Shown here: positions 15,733-24,549 of the stretch, piece after piece
Layout of the letters: each line of letters starts with the position of its first letter
How positions within the stretch are numbered: position 1 is the first letter of the stretch
Source of the DNA: an uncultured Euryhalocaulis sp.
Lineage (GTDB): Bacteria > Pseudomonadota > Alphaproteobacteria > Caulobacterales > Maricaulaceae
Direction: 5' to 3'
Length of the DNA stretch: 35,405 nucleotides
Assembly (NCBI GenBank): GCA_913055605.1
Contig: CAJXKJ010000029.1
Location: 1-35,405, forward strand
Made by a program: the position numbers and the translations under genes
Notes under the pieces: model-generated
Told to the model about the DNA's origin: nothing
Database searches by the model: none
What the model saw: the letters and a program-made list of their open reading frames with translations, nothing else

Positions 15733-17319
15733 ATGCCCATTCGCAGCGACATTTCGGCCGCCGCCGCCGCGCCCGTGCGGGCGGGCGGAACGGCGTGGAC
15801 CAGCGCGGCCGGCCTGCCTGTCTGGGCGTGGGCGGGGCTGGCCGCCATCGTGGCGGCGCGCGTGGCGATCCTCGCCCTCACGCATCTGGATCTGTACCCG
15901 GATGAGGCCCAGTACTGGGGCTGGGCGCAGACTCCGGCCTTTGGCTATTACTCCAAGCCGCCGCTGATCGCCTGGATGATCGGGGCGACGACGGGCCTGT
16001 TCGGCGACGCCGAATGGGCGGTGCGCCTGTCCGCCCCGCTGTGCCACGGCGCGGCGGCGGCGGCGCTGATGCTGCTGGGCCGCGACCTGTACGGGCCGCG
16101 CGCCGGCGTGCTGGCCGGGGCGATCTGGCTGACCATGATGGGGGTGGGTCTGTCCTCCTTCATCATCTCCACCGACGCGCCGCTGCTTGCCTTGTGGAGT
16201 TTCATGCTTCTGTCGCTGTTCCGTCTTGTTTCCCGGCCCTCCGCGGGATGGGCGGCGGCGCTGGGCGCAGCGGTCGGGCTTGGCTTCATGGCCAAATACG
16301 CGATGGTCTACGCCGTGATCGCGGTCGCGCTCGCCATGGTTCTGGACGGTCGGGTGCGCGCGGCGCTGTGGTCGCGATACGGTGCGCTGGCGCTTGGCGT
16401 CGCGGCGGCGCTGTTCGCGCCGAACCTGATCTGGAACGCGGCCAACGGCATGGAGACGGTGGCCCACACCGCCGACAACGCCGACTGGATCGGTCCCCTG
16501 TTCAATCCGGGCGAGCTGCTGGAGTTCTGGGTCACGCAGCTGGGCGTGTTCGGCCCGGTCGTGTTCCCGCTTCTGGTCGTGGCGATGGTTCGCGCGGCCC
16601 TGGGCAGGGCCGGGCGGGACGCGGCGCTGCTGGCCCTGTTCGCGGCGATCCCGCTGGCCGTGGTGTCGGCGCAGGCCTTCGTCGCCCATTCCTACGCCAA
16701 CTGGGCGGGGGCGGCGTATCCGTCGGGCGCGGTGCTGGTCGCCGGCCTGCTGGCGGGGCCGGAGCCACTGTCCATCCGCGCGCCGGGACGCTGGCCGCGC
16801 CGGGCGCTGATCGCGCTGGCGATCCTGGGCAATCTGGCCTTCACCCTGCCCGGCACGGCGGCGCTGGTCTCGCCGCGCGTGATCGAAGCGGCGGGCATGG
16901 AGAACGCGTTCAAACAGGTGCGCGGCTGGGAAGAGACAGCGGACCGGGTCGCCGCGGCGGCGGCAGAGGGCGGGTTCGACACCGCGGTGTTCGACGACCG
17001 CTTCGCCTATCACGCCGCCGATTATTACCGGCGCGGTCAGGCGCCCGCCGTGGCGATGTATCAGCGCTATGCCGAGCCCTATGGCCATGCGGAGGCGTGC
17101 TGCGCCCTGCCATCGGGCACGGCGGGGCCGGTGCTGCTGGTCTCGGCCTTCGCCGATTACGATCCGTGGTTCGCGAAGGATTTCGCGCAAATCACGCCGC
17201 TGGGCGAGATCGTGGTGGAGCTGGGCGGCGGGGTGCAGCGGCGGCTGCGCCTGTTCTCGGCCGAGGGCTATGAAAAGGCCGAGCGCCCGCCGGGCGACGG
17301 CCCTTACGTCGATTATTGA
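15733..17319 (+). CDS. Glycosyltransferase family 39/PMT_2-type polytopic membrane protein
   Basis: A 528-residue integral membrane glycosyltransferase with about ten or more hydrophobic helices. The first periplasmic loop carries LYPDEAQYWGWAQ with the catalytic Asp-Glu pair, followed by GYYSKPPLIAWMIG, the signature of PMT_2 (GT39/GT83, related to ArnT and dolichyl-phosphate mannosyltransferases). These enzymes move a sugar from a polyprenyl-phosphate donor to protein or lipid at the periplasmic face. Donor and acceptor are unknown. A soluble C-terminal part of about 150 residues (around 380-528) follows the helices. TAAGGAAAG before the ATG at 15733 is a good ribosome-binding site. It converges on the last gene of the gsp operon with a seven-base overlap. 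Confidence 0.85.
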   Translation: MPIRSDISAAAAAPVRAGGTAWTSAAGLPVWAWAGLAAIVAARVAILALTHLDLYPDEAQYWGWAQTPAFGYYSKPPLIAWMIGATTGLFGDAEWAVRLSAPLCHGAAAAALMLLGRDLYGPRAGVLAGAIWLTMMGVGLSSFIISTDAPLLALWSFMLLSLFRLVSRPSAGWAAALGAAVGLGFMAKYAMVYAVIAVALAMVLDGRVRAALWSRYGALALGVAAALFAPNLIWNAANGMETVAHTADNADWIGPLFNPGELLEFWVTQLGVFGPVVFPLLVVAMVRAALGRAGRDAALLALFAAIPLAVVSAQAFVAHSYANWAGAAYPSGAVLVAGLLAGPEPLSIRAPGRWPRRALIALAILGNLAFTLPGTAALVSPRVIEAAGMENAFKQVRGWEETADRVAAAAAEGGFDTAVFDDRFAYHAADYYRRGQAPAVAMYQRYAEPYGHAEACCALPSGTAGPVLLVSAFADYDPWFAKDFAQITPLGEIVVELGGGVQRRLRLFSAEGYEKAERPPGDGPYVDY

Positions 17320-17933
17320 GCTTCGGTTTCCGCGGCGCAGGCGAGCAGGCCCGCCAGCGGAGTGACCAGCGCCGCGCCCTCCGCCCCCGACAGGCGCAGC
17401 GTCGCCTCCGGCACGCGCCGCCCCTGGGGCAGCACCTCACCCAGCGCGGCGGACAGGCGCGCGGTCAGGCCGCCGGACTCATAGGTCTGCTCGAACATCT
17501 CCGATGACTCGGCCAGCGGCGCGATGGCCGGCAGGGTGCGGACCCCGTCCAAATTGAGTTTCAGCGAGCCGCCGTCCGCCGGGGCGAAGGCGCGGAATTC
17601 GGAATCCGCCCCGCTGGAGAACAGGAACAGCGCGCAATCGCCCGCGGCCAGGTCCTGCGGCGGCAGCAGGGCCGGACGCGCCAGCGGCAGGGCCGGAAAG
17701 TCGCGCGGCGGGTCCGCGCGGGGCGGAAGGATCTGGGCCGGGACGGGCTGGTCTGAAGCCGGCTGGGCTGGCGCCGGTTGGGGAGCATCCGCGCCGGCGT
17801 CCGCGTTGCGGTCGCCTGGCACCGCGCCCATCGCGCCGACGGCGACCGCCACCGGAACGGCGGCGCAGCCCGAGCCCAGAAGGCCCGCGAGCGCGGCGGC
17901 GCAAACTGTCAGGCGTATTGGCGGGCGCATCAT
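17313..17933 (-). CDS. Putative lipoprotein at the end of the gsp operon
   Basis: A 206-residue protein with a hydrophobic N-terminus ending LLGSGC (Cys23). The position three residues before the Cys is Gly, so the lipobox is imperfect and lipidation is likely but not certain. A Pro/Ala/Gln-rich linker (about 48-90) precedes a C-terminal domain with two more cysteines, CALFLFSSGADSEFRAF and a segment resembling an immunoglobulin-like beta fold. I do not recognise the family. Its ATG overlaps the gspN stop by four bases (ATGA), so it is translated as part of the type II secretion operon; a pilotin-like or other accessory role for the secretin is a reasonable but untested idea. Confidence 0.72.
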   Translation of the reverse strand: MMRPPIRLTVCAAALAGLLGSGCAAVPVAVAVGAMGAVPGDRNADAGADAPQPAPAQPASDQPVPAQILPPRADPPRDFPALPLARPALLPPQDLAAGDCALFLFSSGADSEFRAFAPADGGSLKLNLDGVRTLPAIAPLAESSEMFEQTYESGGLTARLSAALGEVLPQGRRVPEATLRLSGAEGAALVTPLAGLLACAAETEAQ

Positions 17934-18661
17934 TCGCCGAAGCTCCTCTGATAGCGCCAACCTTCGCCATAGGGGGTGAAGCCGATCAAGGGCGCGATGC
18001 GGGCGAGCGCCGGGTCGTCGGACCGCACGGCGGCCTCCACCCGTGTTTCGCCGCGGCCGAGCATGGCCCGCGCCTCCACCTCCTGCGCCTCGTCGGCGCC
18101 GGTCAGCGCCATGACCAGAACGCCATTGTCGCACGCCATCGCACCGTCCAGCACCGGGCCGCGCCAGTCGCCGCCGAAGCCATAGGTCAGCGCGTCGGTC
18201 TGCAGCGCGCCGCGCGCCTGTGTGCAGCGGCCGTCGCGGAAGGCGATCTCCACATCGCGCGCGGTCAGCGATCCGCCGCGCGCGCGCAGGCGCGCGTCGA
18301 TGGCGGTGAGTTCCGACAGGCGCAGCGAGGCCTGCCCGTCCGACAGGCGCGCCGCCCCGCCGGGCGTGAGAACGATGCGCGCGCGCCCGTTCGCCTCCGG
18401 CCCTGCCAGCGCGACGTCCGCGGCGGGCGACAGCGTGAGAAGCGACAGCGGCGACAGGGACAGGCTGGCGTCGCCCAGCGGATAGTCCCGGACCGTCAGG
18501 CCGCGCACCCGGCCGGACCAGACCGTGCCCTCCGCCGCGCGCCAGTCCAGCCCCTCCGCCCGCGCGCCGCCCAGCGACAGCGCGGCGGACAGCGGAAAGC
18601 GCGCGACGGCGCCGGCGAGAAAGGCCAGCGCGAAAACGAAAATCAGCAGGGCGGCCCTCAT
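17930..18661 (-). CDS. gspN: Type II secretion system protein N
   Basis: GspN (243 residues) is an inner-membrane accessory protein of the type II secretion system with one N-terminal helix (about 3-20) and a beta-rich periplasmic part. Sequence features are GTVWSGRVRGL near residue 45, the LSPLSLLTLSPAADVAL segment and a two-Cys region (CTQARG and MACDNG) that may form a disulphide, all in keeping with the GspN family. It follows gspM with a four-base overlap. GspN is not present in all type II systems, and its exact job is unclear; the context makes the assignment firm. Confidence 0.85.
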   Translation of the reverse strand: MRAALLIFVFALAFLAGAVARFPLSAALSLGGARAEGLDWRAAEGTVWSGRVRGLTVRDYPLGDASLSLSPLSLLTLSPAADVALAGPEANGRARIVLTPGGAARLSDGQASLRLSELTAIDARLRARGGSLTARDVEIAFRDGRCTQARGALQTDALTYGFGGDWRGPVLDGAMACDNGVLVMALTGADEAQEVEARAMLGRGETRVEAAVRSDDPALARIAPLIGFTPYGEGWRYQRSFGE

Positions 18662-19152
18662 TGCGCCTCCACCACCAGCACGCTGGCCTGGACGGTGCGC
18701 GCGCCGTCATTGCGGCGCAGCGTGACGGTGGAGGCGGCGACGCCATAGCGGGTCTGCAGCCCCTCGATCCAGCGGAACAGATCGCCGGGATCGGCGGTCT
18801 CGAACACGAAGGCCAGCGCCCCGGCCTCGCCGGGCTGGATGCGCGAAATCTGCAGGCCGAAATCGCGCGCCAGCGCGCTGGCCGCGGTGCGCAGCGGCGC
18901 CTGGTCGGCCTCATCCTGTATGGCCGGGGCCGACAGGCGCAGGCGCGCGGCCTCCCGCGCCCCGGCGGTCATCTCTTCATACAGGTCGGCGGCGGAAGCA
19001 TAGGCGCGCCCGGCCCGCTCCCGCGCGGCCAGTGCCGGGGCCGCCAGCGCGAACCAGACCAGCATCAGCGCGGCCAGCACGCCTGCGACCGACAGCAGAA
19101 GCCGCTCGCGCGGGCTGCGCGCCATCCAGCGTTCGGTCAGCATCGCCATCAT
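18658..19152 (-). CDS. gspM: Type II secretion system protein M
   Basis: GspM (164 residues) is a bitopic inner-membrane protein that, with GspL, GspE and GspF, forms the assembly platform. The N-terminus MARSPRERLLLSVAGVLAALMLVWFAL (given here across positions 10-36 of the protein) is the typical short cytoplasmic segment followed by one helix, and the periplasmic part is a ferredoxin-like domain (LRTAASALARDFGLQISRIQ; FRWIEGLQTRYGV). The start could be any of three closely spaced Met codons (1, 2 and 4); the first overlaps the gspL stop by four bases. Confidence 0.88.
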   Translation of the reverse strand: MMAMLTERWMARSPRERLLLSVAGVLAALMLVWFALAAPALAARERAGRAYASAADLYEEMTAGAREAARLRLSAPAIQDEADQAPLRTAASALARDFGLQISRIQPGEAGALAFVFETADPGDLFRWIEGLQTRYGVAASTVTLRRNDGARTVQASVLVVEAQ

Positions 19153-20357
19153 GGCAGCCGCACCGTGACGTCGCCGGAGATGCGCCCGCCGGTCTGGCGC
19201 GACGCCCCCTCCTCCATCATCCCGCCGCGCGCGGCGACCGTGTCGCGCAGGGCCTGAAGGTCGGCGTAATCATTGACCAGAAGCTCGGCCGACAGCGCGC
19301 CGTCGTCGCGGTCATAGCGCATCGCGCCGATCTCCATCCCCTCATGCGTATCGACGGCGGCGACCAGGATCGCGGCCAGGTCCAGAAACGCCCCGCCGCC
19401 GGAGCCGCGCAGTTCGCCAAGCCGCGTCTGCATCTGGAGGCGCGGATTGACGATGCGCGCCTCGTCCGGGAAGGCGCGGGCGAAGGCGGATTCGGCCTCG
19501 GTGTTCAGCGCCGCGGCGCGGCGGTTCAGCGCGTTCGCCTCCGCCGCCACCAGACCCAGCCAGGCGGCGAAGACCGCGCAGGCCAGAACGGCGGCGCGCC
19601 GCCACGGGCCGATGTCCAGCCGCCGGGCGCGGCGCGGCGCGAATTCGCCCTGTAACAGGTTCAGCTTCGCCGCCACCGCGCCGCGCGCCAGCACCGCCGC
19701 GGCGCCGCGGGCGCCGGCCAGTGGCTGCGCCTCGATCTCCCGCCCGCCCCAGCCCTCGGGCGGGGTCAGGTCTTCCGCCGCGCCCCAGACATGGACTCGG
19801 CCGCAATCGTGACGCTCCAGCGCCCGGCCGATCAGGATGGCGGCCAGTTCCGGCTCGGCGCTAAAGCCCCAGACCAGCGGCGCGCCGCCAAAGGCCAGGT
19901 GCGCCAGATCGCCGTCGATCAAGGCCGCCGCCTCCCCCGGCGCGGCGGGGACGGACGCCCATTCGGGCAAGGCCGCGTCCGGCGCGGCGCCCAGCGCTCG
20001 CGCCTGATCCAGAAACTCTTCCAGCGCGTCGCGGCCGATGGCGGCGACCAGACGCGGGGCGCCGGGTTCGCCAGCCGGCGCGACGGCCAGATGCACGGAC
20101 GCAGAGTCCACGCCCAGTTCGTCCTCCACCGCGAAACGGGCGGCGGCGCGGGTCTGGGCCTCGCCGGCCTGGGGCAGGTGGACGCTGTGCCCCGCCACCG
20201 CCTCGCCCGGCAGCAGCATTATCGTGCGGTCGGCGCTGGCGTCCGGCAGCTCGCCATCTGTGAGGCCGGTGTCCAGCAGCGCGCCGTCGCCGCCCGCGCG
20301 AATCCAGCGGACGGGTTCGCCTGTCGAGGCAGGCATGCGGATGATCAGGACGCTCAT
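19149..20357 (-). CDS. gspL: Type II secretion system protein L
   Basis: GspL (402 residues) anchors the GspE ATPase to the inner membrane. The cytoplasmic actin-like domain (about 1-240) contains TIMLLPGEAVAGHSVHLP and AARFAVEDELGVD, typical of GspL; a single transmembrane helix lies near 249-270 (RRAAVLACAVFAAWLGLVAA), and a small periplasmic domain follows. It sits between gspK and gspM with four-base overlaps on both sides. Confidence 0.92.
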   Translation of the reverse strand: MSVLIIRMPASTGEPVRWIRAGGDGALLDTGLTDGELPDASADRTIMLLPGEAVAGHSVHLPQAGEAQTRAAARFAVEDELGVDSASVHLAVAPAGEPGAPRLVAAIGRDALEEFLDQARALGAAPDAALPEWASVPAAPGEAAALIDGDLAHLAFGGAPLVWGFSAEPELAAILIGRALERHDCGRVHVWGAAEDLTPPEGWGGREIEAQPLAGARGAAAVLARGAVAAKLNLLQGEFAPRRARRLDIGPWRRAAVLACAVFAAWLGLVAAEANALNRRAAALNTEAESAFARAFPDEARIVNPRLQMQTRLGELRGSGGGAFLDLAAILVAAVDTHEGMEIGAMRYDRDDGALSAELLVNDYADLQALRDTVAARGGMMEEGASRQTGGRISGDVTVRLP

Positions 20358-21361
20358 TCGGCCGCTCCGAACCGGCGGGCCACCACCGCGGGCCGGGCGT
20401 TGGGCGGGGCGGAGATGACGCTTTCCAGCCGGAAGCGCGCGTCCAGATATTCCACGTCCGCGGCCAGCGCGAAGCGGGTGGAGGTCAGGATCAGGCGGTT
20501 CTGCTTGTCTTCGGGTATCTGGATTTCGGCGATGCGCGGCTGGGCGAGGAAGCCGGTGATCGTGGCGTAACCGGCGGCGGGCCGGGCGGCGATCACGTCC
20601 TGCGCCTCCTCCAGCGTCAGTTCCGGCCCGAAAAAGGCGGCGAGCAGCGGCGCCTGGTCGTAGCGCAGGGTGGAGACGTTCAGCGCCGACGGCTCCGACG
20701 TCTCGCCCGCGCAGACATAGGGGCGGATATGGGCGAACACCGCCTCCTCATACCCGGCGACGGCGCGCAGCTCCTCGGCCTCGGCCAGCAGCGTGTTGCC
20801 GGCGCGATAGGGGACGGGCGCGGCGGAATAGGCGCCGTCCTCCGCCCCGCCGCTGCGCGGGCGGACGTCGCCGTCCATCCAGTCCATCGCCGCATTGGCC
20901 AGCGCGCGGGCGCGACCGGGCGGGATGTCCAAGAGGACCAGCAGGCGGACATATTCCTCCGCCGCGCCCTCGCGCTCCTCATACCGGCTGTCGCCGGCGC
21001 GCATCAGGCCGTTCAGGTTGAAACAGTTCTGGGCGTCGGACAGCGTCGCGGCGATGGTCCCGCCCTCGATCGGGAAGGCCAGCGTGCGCCCGTCCGCGGC
21101 GGCCTGTTCCAGCAGGCGGCGCTCGGCGCCGTCGGCCCCGGCGATGCGGGCCTGGGCCAGCGCTTCGGCCCCCAGCGCGTACCAGTATGCCTGGTCGCGC
21201 GCCTCCACATTGGCGGCGCGGCGCACGGCGTAGCGGATTTCCTCGGTCGCCGCCGCGCCCACGGTCGCCATCAGCGCGACGAGGAACACCGCCGCCAGCA
21301 GCGCGGCGCCGCGCTCCGACTCTTTCGGCTTGAGAAAATGTAGTGTGGGGAAGCGGCGCAT
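20354..21361 (-). CDS. gspK: Type II secretion system minor pseudopilin K
   Basis: GspK (335 residues) is the large minor pseudopilin that sits at the tip of the pseudopilus with GspI and GspJ. A short leader ends in ERG before AALLAAVFLVALMATVG (cleavage expected after Gly18); as usual for GspK, there is no Glu at mature position five. The globular part has CFNLNGLM, the two-SAM-like-domain pattern and ALNVSTLRYDQAPLLAAFF; it fits the usual length of about 300-330. Its first base is shared with the last base of gspJ stop (21361). Confidence 0.93.
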   Translation of the reverse strand: MRRFPTLHFLKPKESERGAALLAAVFLVALMATVGAAATEEIRYAVRRAANVEARDQAYWYALGAEALAQARIAGADGAERRLLEQAAADGRTLAFPIEGGTIAATLSDAQNCFNLNGLMRAGDSRYEEREGAAEEYVRLLVLLDIPPGRARALANAAMDWMDGDVRPRSGGAEDGAYSAAPVPYRAGNTLLAEAEELRAVAGYEEAVFAHIRPYVCAGETSEPSALNVSTLRYDQAPLLAAFFGPELTLEEAQDVIAARPAAGYATITGFLAQPRIAEIQIPEDKQNRLILTSTRFALAADVEYLDARFRLESVISAPPNARPAVVARRFGAAE

Positions 21362-21978
21362 CAGACCACACCCCGACCGGTCAGGAACATCTGGCGCACC
21401 GGGCCGGCGCCCTCGATCTCCAGCACCAGCTCGACCGCGTCGGGCAGCAGCGCCCCGCGCGAGCCGGCGGCCCAGAACTCGCTCCAGACGCCGCGCGACA
21501 GGAAGCGGATCTGCGCCGATTGCACGCCGTCGATCAGCACGCGCTCGCGCACCGGCGTGTCCTCGGTCGCGTCGGGGCGCAGCCAGGCGGTGCGGATCAG
21601 CGCCCCGTCCTCGATCCGGTAGGAGACAGCCAGAAGAGAAGAGCGGCGCTCCATCGCGCCGGGATTGACCCAGCCCCGGCGCACCAGCGCCAGAACGGCG
21701 GGATCGGGATCGTCCAGCCCGCCGGTAAACATCACCGCATTGCCACCGGCCGCGCGGGCGGGGCGCAGCACGGCCTGGCCCAGATCGTCCTTCAGTGCGG
21801 CGTGCATGGCGGCGAGCTGGCCCAGCTGGGCGCTTTCGTCCTCCAGCCGGGTCTTGCCGGCCAAAGTCTGCATCATCACGCCGCTGCCGGCGGCGGCCAG
21901 CAAAGCGAAGACGAACATCGCCACCAGCGTCTCGACCAGCGTGAAGCCAGCTTCGGCGTGCTGCGTGCGCACGGTCAT
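21361..21978 (-). CDS. gspJ: Type II secretion system minor pseudopilin J
   Basis: GspJ (205 residues) is a minor pseudopilin of the tip complex. The prepilin motif EAG-FTLVETLVAMFVFALLAA gives cleavage after Gly11 with Glu at mature position five. The rest has the GspJ pattern: GNAVMFTGGLDDP, the SYRIEDGALIR segment and a final MFLTGRG. A longer frame upstream overlaps gspI and is rejected; the ATG at 21978 overlaps the gspI stop by four bases. Confidence 0.93.
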   Translation of the reverse strand: MTVRTQHAEAGFTLVETLVAMFVFALLAAAGSGVMMQTLAGKTRLEDESAQLGQLAAMHAALKDDLGQAVLRPARAAGGNAVMFTGGLDDPDPAVLALVRRGWVNPGAMERRSSLLAVSYRIEDGALIRTAWLRPDATEDTPVRERVLIDGVQSAQIRFLSRGVWSEFWAAGSRGALLPDAVELVLEIEGAGPVRQMFLTGRGVV

Positions 21979-22346
21979 TCGCCGGTCCGGAAGCCGGTCA
22001 GCGCGGCGCTGACGAAATCCGAATCCTTCAGCCGCACCTCGACATCGACGCGGACCATGCCGGGCTCGCCGCTCGGCCGGACGGTGCGCCGCCATTCCCA
22101 GTCGCGCCCGTCCATGACCGCGTCGCCCGAGGCGGCGCGGGAGAAATCCAGGTCGGGCGCGGCGGCGGCCTCCACCATCAGATTTTCCGCGATCAGGGAG
22201 GCGAAGGCGTGCTCCCGCGCCAGAGACGCGGCGCGCGCGTTTTCCGCCGACAGGTGCAGCAGCGCCAGCGCGGCGATGGAAAACACCGCCAGCGCCGCCA
22301 TCACCTCGGCCAGGGTGAAGCCTGCGTCCTTCCGAGGTTCAGACAT
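21975..22346 (-). CDS. gspI: Type II secretion system minor pseudopilin I
   Basis: GspI (123 residues) is a minor pseudopilin. The prepilin motif DAG-FTLAEVMAALAVFSIAALALL has cleavage after Gly9 and Glu at mature position five. ENLMVEAA and DWEWRRTV are the usual short GspI signature segments (AENxxxE and the W-rich strand). Length is normal. It overlaps gspH by eight bases and gspJ by four. Confidence 0.93.
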   Translation of the reverse strand: MSEPRKDAGFTLAEVMAALAVFSIAALALLHLSAENARAASLAREHAFASLIAENLMVEAAAAPDLDFSRAASGDAVMDGRDWEWRRTVRPSGEPGMVRVDVEVRLKDSDFVSAALTGFRTGE

Positions 22347-22851
22347 CGGGCGTCTCCACGGTCACCGCGCCGTCCGCCTCCAGCCGCACCAGCGCGCGGC
22401 CCGCCCGGCCGTCCAGCCGGACGGTGAAGGGCGTCGCGCCGCCGGTGGCGTCGAACGTCACGGCGGGAAAGCCCTCCGGCAATTCGTCGTCTTCGGAGAT
22501 CGTCTCGCTTGTCATCTGGACCAGCGCGCCATCGGGCCAGTCCGCCGGACCCAGGCCGGAGGCGCGGTCCAGCGCCGCCCACTCCCCGTCCCGCCAGTGC
22601 GCGAAGCTGTATCCGGACGGCGCCATGACCAGGCCGATGGAGGCGCCCTCGATGACGCTGGCGCGCTGGGCGCGGACCAGGGCGGTGGCCAGACGCTCGG
22701 CGGCCTTTTCCGTATCGGGCTTTGCGGGCGGCAGCACCGCGACCACGGCGGCCGCGGCCAGCGCCGCGATGAACATCGCGGCCAGGACCTCCACGAGGGA
22801 GAATCCCGCATCCCGGCTTCGCGGGATTATGGCGGGCGGGCGCCGCGTCAT
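22339..22851 (-). CDS. gspH: Type II secretion system minor pseudopilin H
   Basis: GspH (170 residues) is a minor pseudopilin that links tip and shaft. The prepilin motif DAG-FSLVEVLAAMFIAALAAA gives cleavage after Gly16 with Glu at mature position five. LATALVRAQRASVIEG is the family helix (here with an added QRA) and the C-terminal half is a beta-rich globular domain. The start is two bases after the gspG stop. Confidence 0.9.
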   Translation of the reverse strand: MTRRPPAIIPRSRDAGFSLVEVLAAMFIAALAAAAVVAVLPPAKPDTEKAAERLATALVRAQRASVIEGASIGLVMAPSGYSFAHWRDGEWAALDRASGLGPADWPDGALVQMTSETISEDDELPEGFPAVTFDATGGATPFTVRLDGRAGRALVRLEADGAVTVETPDV

Positions 22852-22853
22852 CG

Positions 22854-23306
22854 TCAGCTATTGGCGCCGATATCGGCGTCCAGCCCCTCGCCGCGCAGCG
22901 ACCCGTCGGCGCCCAGCGAATAGAGCTCGAACGGCGCGTCCTGACCCGGCGCGACATATTGATAAGCATTGCCCCAGGGATCGTCCGGCAGGCCGCGAAT
23001 ATAGCCGCCGGTGCGATAGCGTTCGGGGCGCGTCAGCCCGGCCGGCGGCTCCACCAGCGCCTCCAGCCCCTGCTCGGTCGTCGGGTAGGAATTGAGGTCG
23101 AGCCGGTACAGCTCCAGCGCCTGCTCCAAGGTGCCGATATCGGCGCGCGCCTTTTCCACCATCGCCTGGTCGCGCGAGGGCAGGACATTGATCAGCACCA
23201 CCGTGGCCAGCAGGCCCAGGATGAAGATCACGACCATGAGCTCGGTCAGGGTGAAGCCCTCTTCGCCCTTGCGGCGGTGGAGCAGGCGGCGAGTCAAATG
23301 TTGCAT
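22854..23306 (-). CDS. gspG: Type II secretion system major pseudopilin G
   Basis: GspG (150 residues) forms the pseudopilus shaft. The motif EEG-FTLTELMVVIFILGLLATVV gives cleavage after Gly17 and Glu at mature position five. Then come the helix with ADIGTLEQALELYRLD, the YPTTEQGLEALV segment and DPWGNAYQY, all standard. The C-terminal GADGSLRGEGLDADI segment fits the calcium-binding loop of GspG. It is separated by 10 bases from gspF. Confidence 0.96.
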   Translation of the reverse strand: MQHLTRRLLHRRKGEEGFTLTELMVVIFILGLLATVVLINVLPSRDQAMVEKARADIGTLEQALELYRLDLNSYPTTEQGLEALVEPPAGLTRPERYRTGGYIRGLPDDPWGNAYQYVAPGQDAPFELYSLGADGSLRGEGLDADIGANS

Positions 23307-23316
23307 GGCGTGCGTC

Positions 23317-24549
23317 CTAGAACAGCGCGGCGGTGTTCAGCTTGAGGATGGGCAGCATCACGGCCAGGACGATGGCGGCGACCGCCCCGCCCATGACGAT
23401 GACGACAAGGGGTTCGAGCAGGTTCAGCGCGACGCCGGTCGCGGTCTCGAATTCGTTTTCCAGATAGTCGGCGGCCTTGCCGAACATCTGCGGCAGCTCG
23501 CCGCTGGCCTCGCCGCTGGCGGCCATATGGGTCATCAGCGGCGGGAACATCGCGGTCTTGCGCATGGCGGCGCTGAGCGACGCCCCCTCGCGCACGTCGC
23601 GCGACATGGCGTCCACCGCGTCCTGCAGGACCAGGTTGCGGGCGCTGTCGCGCGCGGCGCGCAACGCCTCCAGAACCGGGACGCCGCTGCCGGTCAGCGT
23701 GGCGAAGGTACGGGCGAAGCGCGCCGCCGCCGCCACGCGCGCCAGCCGCCCCACCACCGGCAGGCGCAGAAGCAGCGCATCCATGCGGCGGCGGAAGGCG
23801 GGGGTCTTCAGCGCGCGGGAGAAGGCGAAACCGCCGGCGGCGAGCGCCAGCAGAACGACCCAGCCCCAGTCGCGCAGGAAATGCGATGCGGCGATCAGCA
23901 CGACGGTCAGCATCGGCAGCTGCGCGCCCATGGACGCGAACTGGTCCACGATCTGCGGCACGACGAAGGCCATCAGGGCGACGATGACGGTCAGCGCGAC
24001 GACGGCGAGCACGGCGGGATAGATCAGCGCGGTCATCGCCTTGCGCCGCATCATCTGGACCTTCTCCAGATGCGTGGCGAGCCGGTCCAGTACCGTCCCC
24101 AGCGCGCCCGAGCCCTCGCCCGCCGCGACGACCGAGACATAGAGCGCGCCGAACCGGCCGGACTGGCGCGCGAACGCCTCCGACAGTCTGCCGCCCTCCG
24201 TCACATGCGCGCGCACGGCATAAAGAGCGCGGGCGACCGGCTCCTTCTCCGCCTGCGCGGCTACGGACGAGAGCGCCTCCTCCACCGGCAGGCCGGCGGA
24301 GATCAGCAGGGCCAATTGGCGCGTCAGGAGGACGAGATCGGTGGAGGACAGGCGGCGGCGCGGCGACAGGGCGGACAGGGATTCCGCCAGCGGCGTCCCG
24401 GCTTTTTTGTCCGAGGCCGGGGTCAGGCGGACGGGCGCCAGCTTGCGGCGCTGGATTTCCCGGCGCGCGGCGCGCAGGGAGTCGGCGGCGATCACGCCGC
24501 GCGTGCGCTTGCCGTCGGCGTCCAGGGCGACGAATTCGAACGCCGCCAT
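23317..24549 (-). CDS. gspF: Type II secretion system inner-membrane platform protein F
   Basis: GspF (410 residues) is the polytopic platform protein that links the ATPase to pseudopilus growth. The N-terminus AAFEFVALDADGKRTRGVI is typical. Two repeats of the T2SSF domain follow: the first with LALLISAGLPVEEAL and VVAAGEGSGALG, the second with TLTGSGVPVLEALRAAR and HMAASGEASGELPQM, with three membrane helices. The ATG shares its first base with the last base of the gspE stop codon (24549). Confidence 0.96.
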   Translation of the reverse strand: MAAFEFVALDADGKRTRGVIAADSLRAARREIQRRKLAPVRLTPASDKKAGTPLAESLSALSPRRRLSSTDLVLLTRQLALLISAGLPVEEALSSVAAQAEKEPVARALYAVRAHVTEGGRLSEAFARQSGRFGALYVSVVAAGEGSGALGTVLDRLATHLEKVQMMRRKAMTALIYPAVLAVVALTVIVALMAFVVPQIVDQFASMGAQLPMLTVVLIAASHFLRDWGWVVLLALAAGGFAFSRALKTPAFRRRMDALLLRLPVVGRLARVAAAARFARTFATLTGSGVPVLEALRAARDSARNLVLQDAVDAMSRDVREGASLSAAMRKTAMFPPLMTHMAASGEASGELPQMFGKAADYLENEFETATGVALNLLEPLVVIVMGGAVAAIVLAVMLPILKLNTAALF

